DNA of 58,236 bases from Promethearchaeia archaeon (lineage in GTDB: Archaea > Asgardarchaeota > Lokiarchaeia > Sigyniarchaeales > SOKP01): the NCBI GenBank assembly GCA_029856105.1, contig JAHQWH010000019.1:1-58236 (forward strand), in the 5' to 3' direction. Shown here in pieces: positions 54,222-58,236 of the stretch. Each line of letters starts with the position of its first letter. The stretch's first letter is position 1. The position numbers and the translations under genes were made by a program. The notes below the pieces were generated by a model. The model made no database searches, was not told the DNA's origin, and worked only from the letters and a program-made list of their open reading frames with translations.

Positions 54222-55010
54222 ATGAGGAAGAATTTTAGAGTCTTAAGTCTCATAACTCTTTACGTAGGGATAGCATTTGTCTATTTGATTCTTATCTTTT
54301 TACAAGTAGAAAATGTTCCAGTATATCTCTTTTTAACAATTGGCAGTGTTGCTGTGCTATCCACAAGCACTATCTACACAGTTGTTCAATCTAAAAGTAC
54401 CCCCATTGTGAAGATGAAAGATATTAAATCATTTCCCAAACAAAAACTGAGTAAGAAAAAAACTAGTGCTCTACTTGAGGATTACTTTGATGCAATGCCT
54501 TTAATAGATAAATATGCGAATGCGATGGAATCATTTGAAGAAATAGAATCGATGGATGATTATATTTTTACTATTTTTAGTAAAGAAGAAATAGCTAAAA
54601 TTGATCTCTTAGGATTATCAAAAATGGACAAAATATTTTTTATTAGGGAAATGTTGTATTTTAACGTTTACGAGAGAAAACAGTTAATTGAAGACATGTT
54701 AGAAAACAAGAGCCTAACTGAGGAACAAGTGATATACAACCCACCATTGCAAACTATTGGGATGGATGAGAAAGTACGTGTTTATATAAGGTCATTAATC
54801 GAACCAGGTGAGAAAACTAAGATTCTCATAATTGAAACATTTGAATTAGTAAGTGTCATTAAAGAAAAAGTTGGGATACTATTTGATTATAATCTAGAAG
54901 ATTTTCTATTATCATCTGGGGGGATTTTATTAGATGAAACTCTTCTAATAAAAGATTACGTTATTGACGATGATGACGAAATTGCGCTAATTCCATCAAG
55001 AAAAAAATAG
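54222..55010 (+). CDS. Membrane-anchored ubiquitin-domain protein (Ubl3)
   Basis: 262 residues. Two hydrophobic segments at about 7-27 and 31-52 anchor the protein. A helical linker (~60-175, containing LLEDYFDAMPLIDKYANAM) follows, then a C-terminal ubiquitin fold (~183-259) paralogous to Ubl1 and Ubl2 (LIEPGEKTKIL, LSSGGILLDETLLIKDY, DDDEIALIPS). It ends S-R-K-K with no glycine, so it cannot be conjugated through its C-terminus. It may act as a membrane receptor or scaffold for the system, as integral Ubl-domain proteins do in eukaryotes. Confidence 0.85.
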   Translation: MRKNFRVLSLITLYVGIAFVYLILIFLQVENVPVYLFLTIGSVAVLSTSTIYTVVQSKSTPIVKMKDIKSFPKQKLSKKKTSALLEDYFDAMPLIDKYANAMESFEEIESMDDYIFTIFSKEEIAKIDLLGLSKMDKIFFIREMLYFNVYERKQLIEDMLENKSLTEEQVIYNPPLQTIGMDEKVRVYIRSLIEPGEKTKILIIETFELVSVIKEKVGILFDYNLEDFLLSSGGILLDETLLIKDYVIDDDDEIALIPSRKK

Positions 55011-55062
55011 TAGTGAAAAAAGAAAATAATATTATTTAATTGTCTATATCTTTCCAATCTAT

Positions 55063-55452
55063 TCAACCAGCAACGCTAGCTGGAATTAATAATATATCAT
55101 CTCCATCAGACAAGTTATAATCACTTAACATCGAAATTTCATCCATAGTGACTCCCCCCGAAGATAAATGAAAGTCAGCAGGATCTAAAGCAAACAAATT
55201 TGCTACAGTATCTTTAATATCTCCTACTTTATTTCCAGTATATACCAGTAATTTTTGTTTTTTCTCACCAGGTCCTATGGTTGATAGAAAATACACAGAA
55301 ATCTTTTTTCCTTCATGTGAGATTTTTTCATCTGGAGTTTTAACTGTAAATTCTTCCGTGGGGGCCTTTTTAGAAGGCTCATCTAATTCTTCATCTAGAT
55401 CTTCGTCAAATTCCTCATCAAATTCCTCGTTAAAATCTTCCTCAAAATCCAT
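55063..55452 (-). CDS. Ubiquitin-like modifier, mature form (Ubl2)
   Basis: 129 residues from ATG 55452 (an ATG at 55461 would add three). The N-terminal ~45 are extremely acidic, with repeated DEE/FDEE units. The ubiquitin fold begins KKISVYFLSTIGPGEKKQK and has the same SSGGVTMDE and DGDDILLIPA core as Ubl1. It ends directly in V-A-G, so no processing is needed. It is therefore a second conjugatable modifier with an Ala-Gly end. It lies outside the main operon, transcribed towards Ubl3. Confidence 0.9.
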   Translation of the reverse strand: MDFEEDFNEEFDEEFDEDLDEELDEPSKKAPTEEFTVKTPDEKISHEGKKISVYFLSTIGPGEKKQKLLVYTGNKVGDIKDTVANLFALDPADFHLSSGGVTMDEISMLSDYNLSDGDDILLIPASVAG

Positions 55453-55625
55453 TAGATACACACCATTAATTTAGAATTATAAATTTAATATTTCTTTTAT
55501 AGAAATAATGGAAATGATAATATATAAATCGACAACAAAAATTGTCTTAAAAGTAAATTGCAAACACTTTAGAGTGAAAAATTATATAATATACTTAAAA
55601 ATTTATATGAGTTTTTACAAGTACC

Positions 55626-56708
55626 ATGAATGATAAACACATTCCTAAATACCAAATTCGAGAAAAAACACCTGAAGAGCAATTAGATGTTATTTCGGAT
55701 GCGAAATTACTCAAAAAAATTAAGGAAGAAACAGCTAAATTGAACAAAGAGAAAAATGAATGGGAACAGGTTATTAAAAAATTTGAAGGATACCACGAAA
55801 ATATTGAAGATTTAGAAAAGAAAAGAAAAGAAAAAGAAGTTCAAGTGAGAGATTTACAAAATAAACATGAAAAATTAAGAAATGAATTAGAAGCTATGAG
55901 AAACGAAATAAAGCAAAGTAGAGAGAATCTAGATCAAAAAAATGCTAACTTAGAACGATATCAAGAGAAACTGCAAGGATTAAAAGATGAGATAGAGAGT
56001 GAGAAAAAATATTTAGAAAAAGATAAAGAAAGAATAAAAGATAGAATTAAAGAAATTAAAACTAAAATACCTGGTATGGAACGGAGAGAAAATGCGTTAG
56101 AGAGAACTGTTGAAAAGTTGGAAAACGCATTAATGGATTTAAGAAATGAAATCAAGAATTTATCGAGAGAAAGAGATAATCTAACCAAAGAAATCAATAG
56201 TTTGAGAAGAGAAATAATAGATGAAAAAAATCGATTTGAAGATGAGAAAAGAAAATTAAAAGATGAAAAAGAAAAAGTTCGCTATAAAAAAAAAGAGTTA
56301 AACCTTCAATCTCGTGAAGTTGATAAAAAAAAAGAAGGATTAGGCAAGTATAAAGAGAATGCAGATCGCGACGTAAGAGAATTAGAAAGAAAGAAAAAAG
56401 GGCAAGAAGCAAGATTAAAGGAATTAGATAGAAAAGTTCCTAAAGCAGAAGATACTTATTATTCTTTAGAACATAAAGTTCGTAATTTAGAGAATAAACT
56501 TAAAAACTTAAAAAATGAGTCTAGACAATTGGAAAAAGAAAAATCGATGATACAGAATGAAAAACAAGCAATTAGAAGAGAGAGAGAAAAATTAGAAAGT
56601 GACAAAAAGAGATTTCTTAGAGAAAAGCGAGATTTTGAAAGAGAGTTAAGAAAAATTAAAGAGATTCCAAAATATAAAATCAAATCAAAAACCCCTTCAA
56701 AATATTAA
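55626..56708 (+). CDS. Long coiled-coil protein
   Basis: 360 residues that are almost entirely Lys/Glu/Arg-rich with heptad-like leucines from about 30 to 345, predicting one continuous coiled coil of roughly 300 residues. N- and C-termini carry related short motifs (IPKYQIREKTPEEQ at the start, IPKYKIKSKTPSKY at the end). No enzymatic motif. It lies 21 bases before the nucleotidyltransferase gene, probably the same operon. SMC-like, cytoskeletal or membrane-tether roles are equally possible. Confidence 0.7.
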   Translation: MNDKHIPKYQIREKTPEEQLDVISDAKLLKKIKEETAKLNKEKNEWEQVIKKFEGYHENIEDLEKKRKEKEVQVRDLQNKHEKLRNELEAMRNEIKQSRENLDQKNANLERYQEKLQGLKDEIESEKKYLEKDKERIKDRIKEIKTKIPGMERRENALERTVEKLENALMDLRNEIKNLSRERDNLTKEINSLRREIIDEKNRFEDEKRKLKDEKEKVRYKKKELNLQSREVDKKKEGLGKYKENADRDVRELERKKKGQEARLKELDRKVPKAEDTYYSLEHKVRNLENKLKNLKNESRQLEKEKSMIQNEKQAIRREREKLESDKKRFLREKRDFERELRKIKEIPKYKIKSKTPSKY

Positions 56709-56728
56709 ATATTAAGTTTGGGATATCT

Positions 56729-57769
56729 ATGAAAATTCCAAAAGGAATTGAGGGAGATTACCTTGAAACAAAACAAGACCATCTATTTTTTGATATAAAA
56801 GGTATTTATCACCCCCATAATCGTAAGATTTGTTTTTTAAGATTTTATCCCGATCAAAATGGAGATAGAATAAAGGATGACATTAAATTTAAAAAAATCT
56901 ATTCGCTCGAAGAGAGGTACTCAAAATTAAGAGAGCAGTATCCTCAATATCTATTCTTTTCTAAAAATTTTGATTTAGAACTTCAAGGAGTAAAATATGA
57001 AGATATAAAACAAATTTACACTCCTAGAGCCTATTTTAAAAAGCTTAAAGATAAACATGAACTAACAGAAACAGAAATTCAGTCTAAAAATCTATGTGAA
57101 CTTTTAATACATAAGGGTGATATTCCGGAAAATTCTATTGGGATATCGGGGTCTCCTATGATTGGATTAAACAAAAAAGGCTCAGATATTGATATAGTTA
57201 TATATGGTACTCAAGTTAGTTTAGAATTTCAGAATAAATTAAAAAATTTACATCAAACTTCAAACAATAGTAGAATGTATAATTTAGAGGAATTTAAAAC
57301 TCATTATGAATGGAGAGTTGGAGGGTCTGATATTTGCTTCGAGGATTTTCTAAAAAGCGAAAAAAGAAAGTTACATCAAGGAAAATTCCATGGAATCGAG
57401 TTTTTTATAAGGTATATTAAAAGTCCCGAAGATTGGAATGGAACTTATTACGATTATAACTTCAAGAATTTAGGGAGAATAAAAATTAAAGCAAAAATTA
57501 CTAATTCAACCAATTCTATTTTTACTCCTTGCTCTTATAAAATAGAGAGTTTAAAAGTTTTAGAGAGTAAAATTATTTCAGAGAATATTAATTTAAAGAA
57601 TCTTAATGAAATTAATTCGTTTAGAGGAAGATTTTGCGAGCAAGCAATCAAAGGTGATAGAGTGTTAGTTGAAGGCAAATTAGAAGAAGTGAATTTCAGG
57701 AACGATAAAAGTTACCTGAGAATTTTATTAACTGATCAAGTTCAAGATAAAATGATAATTATTGACTAG
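56729..57769 (+). CDS. Nucleotidyltransferase-fold protein
   Basis: 346 residues. The central signature ISGSPMIGLNKKGSDIDIVI (G-S...D-x-D) is the catalytic pattern of minimal and COG2413-like nucleotidyltransferases. A later Asp in GGSDICFEDFL is a possible third carboxylate. The N-terminal ~130 residues (IKGIYHPHNRKICFLRFYPD) and the C-terminal beta region may recognise a nucleic acid. The substrate is unknown; the gene is in line with the coiled-coil gene. Confidence 0.75.
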   Translation: MKIPKGIEGDYLETKQDHLFFDIKGIYHPHNRKICFLRFYPDQNGDRIKDDIKFKKIYSLEERYSKLREQYPQYLFFSKNFDLELQGVKYEDIKQIYTPRAYFKKLKDKHELTETEIQSKNLCELLIHKGDIPENSIGISGSPMIGLNKKGSDIDIVIYGTQVSLEFQNKLKNLHQTSNNSRMYNLEEFKTHYEWRVGGSDICFEDFLKSEKRKLHQGKFHGIEFFIRYIKSPEDWNGTYYDYNFKNLGRIKIKAKITNSTNSIFTPCSYKIESLKVLESKIISENINLKNLNEINSFRGRFCEQAIKGDRVLVEGKLEEVNFRNDKSYLRILLTDQVQDKMIIID

Positions 57770-57809
57770 TAATTAATGAACTTTTTAAATTTCCAAAAAA
57801 ATAATAGGA

Positions 57810-58236
57810 ATGAAAAATTATTTTTCTAAGAAATATCTGAGTTATAAAATGATTGAGAGATATAAGAAGTCAACCGAAATAGATCCTAACGACGCTGATG
57901 CGTGGATTAATTTAGGAGATGCTTATTACGATGAAAACAAATACGATTATGCAATAGAGTCATATCAAAAAGCCATTGAAATTAACCCTTATTTTTCCGA
58001 AGTTTGGAATAATCTTGGGCTCGCATTTAGTATAATGCGCCAATATAAAGAAGCTATAAAGTGCTACCAAAAAGCAATCGAAATAGAACCCGATGATGCA
58101 ATAGCTTATTATAACTTAGGATTTGCGCACGAAGACTTAGAAGAATACGACGAAGCGTTAAGATTTTATAAAATAGCTTTAGAATATGATCCCGGATATA
58201 CTGATGTTTGGAATAATATCGCTTTAATTTATAAAG
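57810..58236 (+). CDS. TPR-repeat protein (partial)
   Basis: Starts ATG 57810 and runs off the right edge (142 codons visible). After a short N-terminus it is all tetratricopeptide repeats: DAWINLGDAYYDENKYDYAI, VWNNLGLAFSIMRQYKEAI, AYYNLGFAHEDLEEYDEAL, VWNNIALIYK. It is a protein-interaction scaffold. It follows the nucleotidyltransferase gene by 40 bases on the same strand. Confidence 0.9.
   Translation, partial: MKNYFSKKYLSYKMIERYKKSTEIDPNDADAWINLGDAYYDENKYDYAIESYQKAIEINPYFSEVWNNLGLAFSIMRQYKEAIKCYQKAIEIEPDDAIAYYNLGFAHEDLEEYDEALRFYKIALEYDPGYTDVWNNIALIYK

Overview
The window is AT-rich, gene-dense archaeal chromosome. Archaeal markers are the ether-lipid genes (geranylgeranylglyceryl phosphate synthase, UbiA-type digeranylgeranylglyceryl phosphate synthase, geranylgeranyl reductase), tetrahydromethanopterin-type pterin genes (MptA, MptD, beta-RFAP synthase, DHPS-related protein), coenzyme F420 genes (CofG, CofH) and TATA-like promoters. 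A complete ubiquitin-conjugation cluster (ubiquitin-like protein, E1, E2, Rpn11-like JAMM protease, membrane RING-like protein), together with an AN1 zinc-finger/rhomboid protein, points to an Asgard archaeon, probably Lokiarchaeia-like. That placement is inference from gene content; no rRNA gene is present.

Layout. 1-2.1 kb: a translationally coupled minus-strand operon (SnoaL-like, SDR, FAD oxidoreductase; the last runs off the left edge). 2.3-3.4 kb: decaying genes, including a truncated radical SAM protein and frames continuing past stop codons. 3.6-20 kb: metabolism and transport (TPP enzyme, tautomerase, glutamine synthetase, IlvD dehydratase, two Gfo/Idh/MocA dehydrogenases, SCP2 protein, two sugar-type transporters). 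Inside it lies the scar of a tandem glnA duplication whose second copy is gutted and now frames two other genes. 20-24 kb: ether-lipid operon. 24-31 kb: second orphan N6-adenine methyltransferase, HAAS/PadR membrane-regulatory genes, AN1-rhomboid protein, LarE. 31-36.5 kb: PurM-like protein, CheY-like receiver, FeoAB iron uptake. 36.5-49 kb: pterin and F420 cofactor block, interrupted by an ABM-domain protein and a glutamate dehydrogenase fused to CBS domains.

49-55.5 kb: the ubiquitin locus. On the minus strand the order is Ubl1, E1, E2, JAMM, membrane RING-like protein, with nothing between them. To the right lie a winged-helix regulator, a membrane-anchored Ubl without a C-terminal glycine, and a second soluble Ubl. 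The soluble Ubls end in Ala-Gly (one with a Tyr-Phe tail after it) instead of Gly-Gly, so the modifier would expose a single glycine as UFM1 does. 55.6 kb to the end: a long coiled-coil protein, a nucleotidyltransferase-fold protein and the start of a TPR protein.

A cross-cutting observation: three genes (the Eco57I-like methyltransferase, the DHPS-related protein and MptA) have family-consistent N-terminal sequence upstream of any ATG/GTG/TTG, and an ATT codon lies just where the protein should begin.
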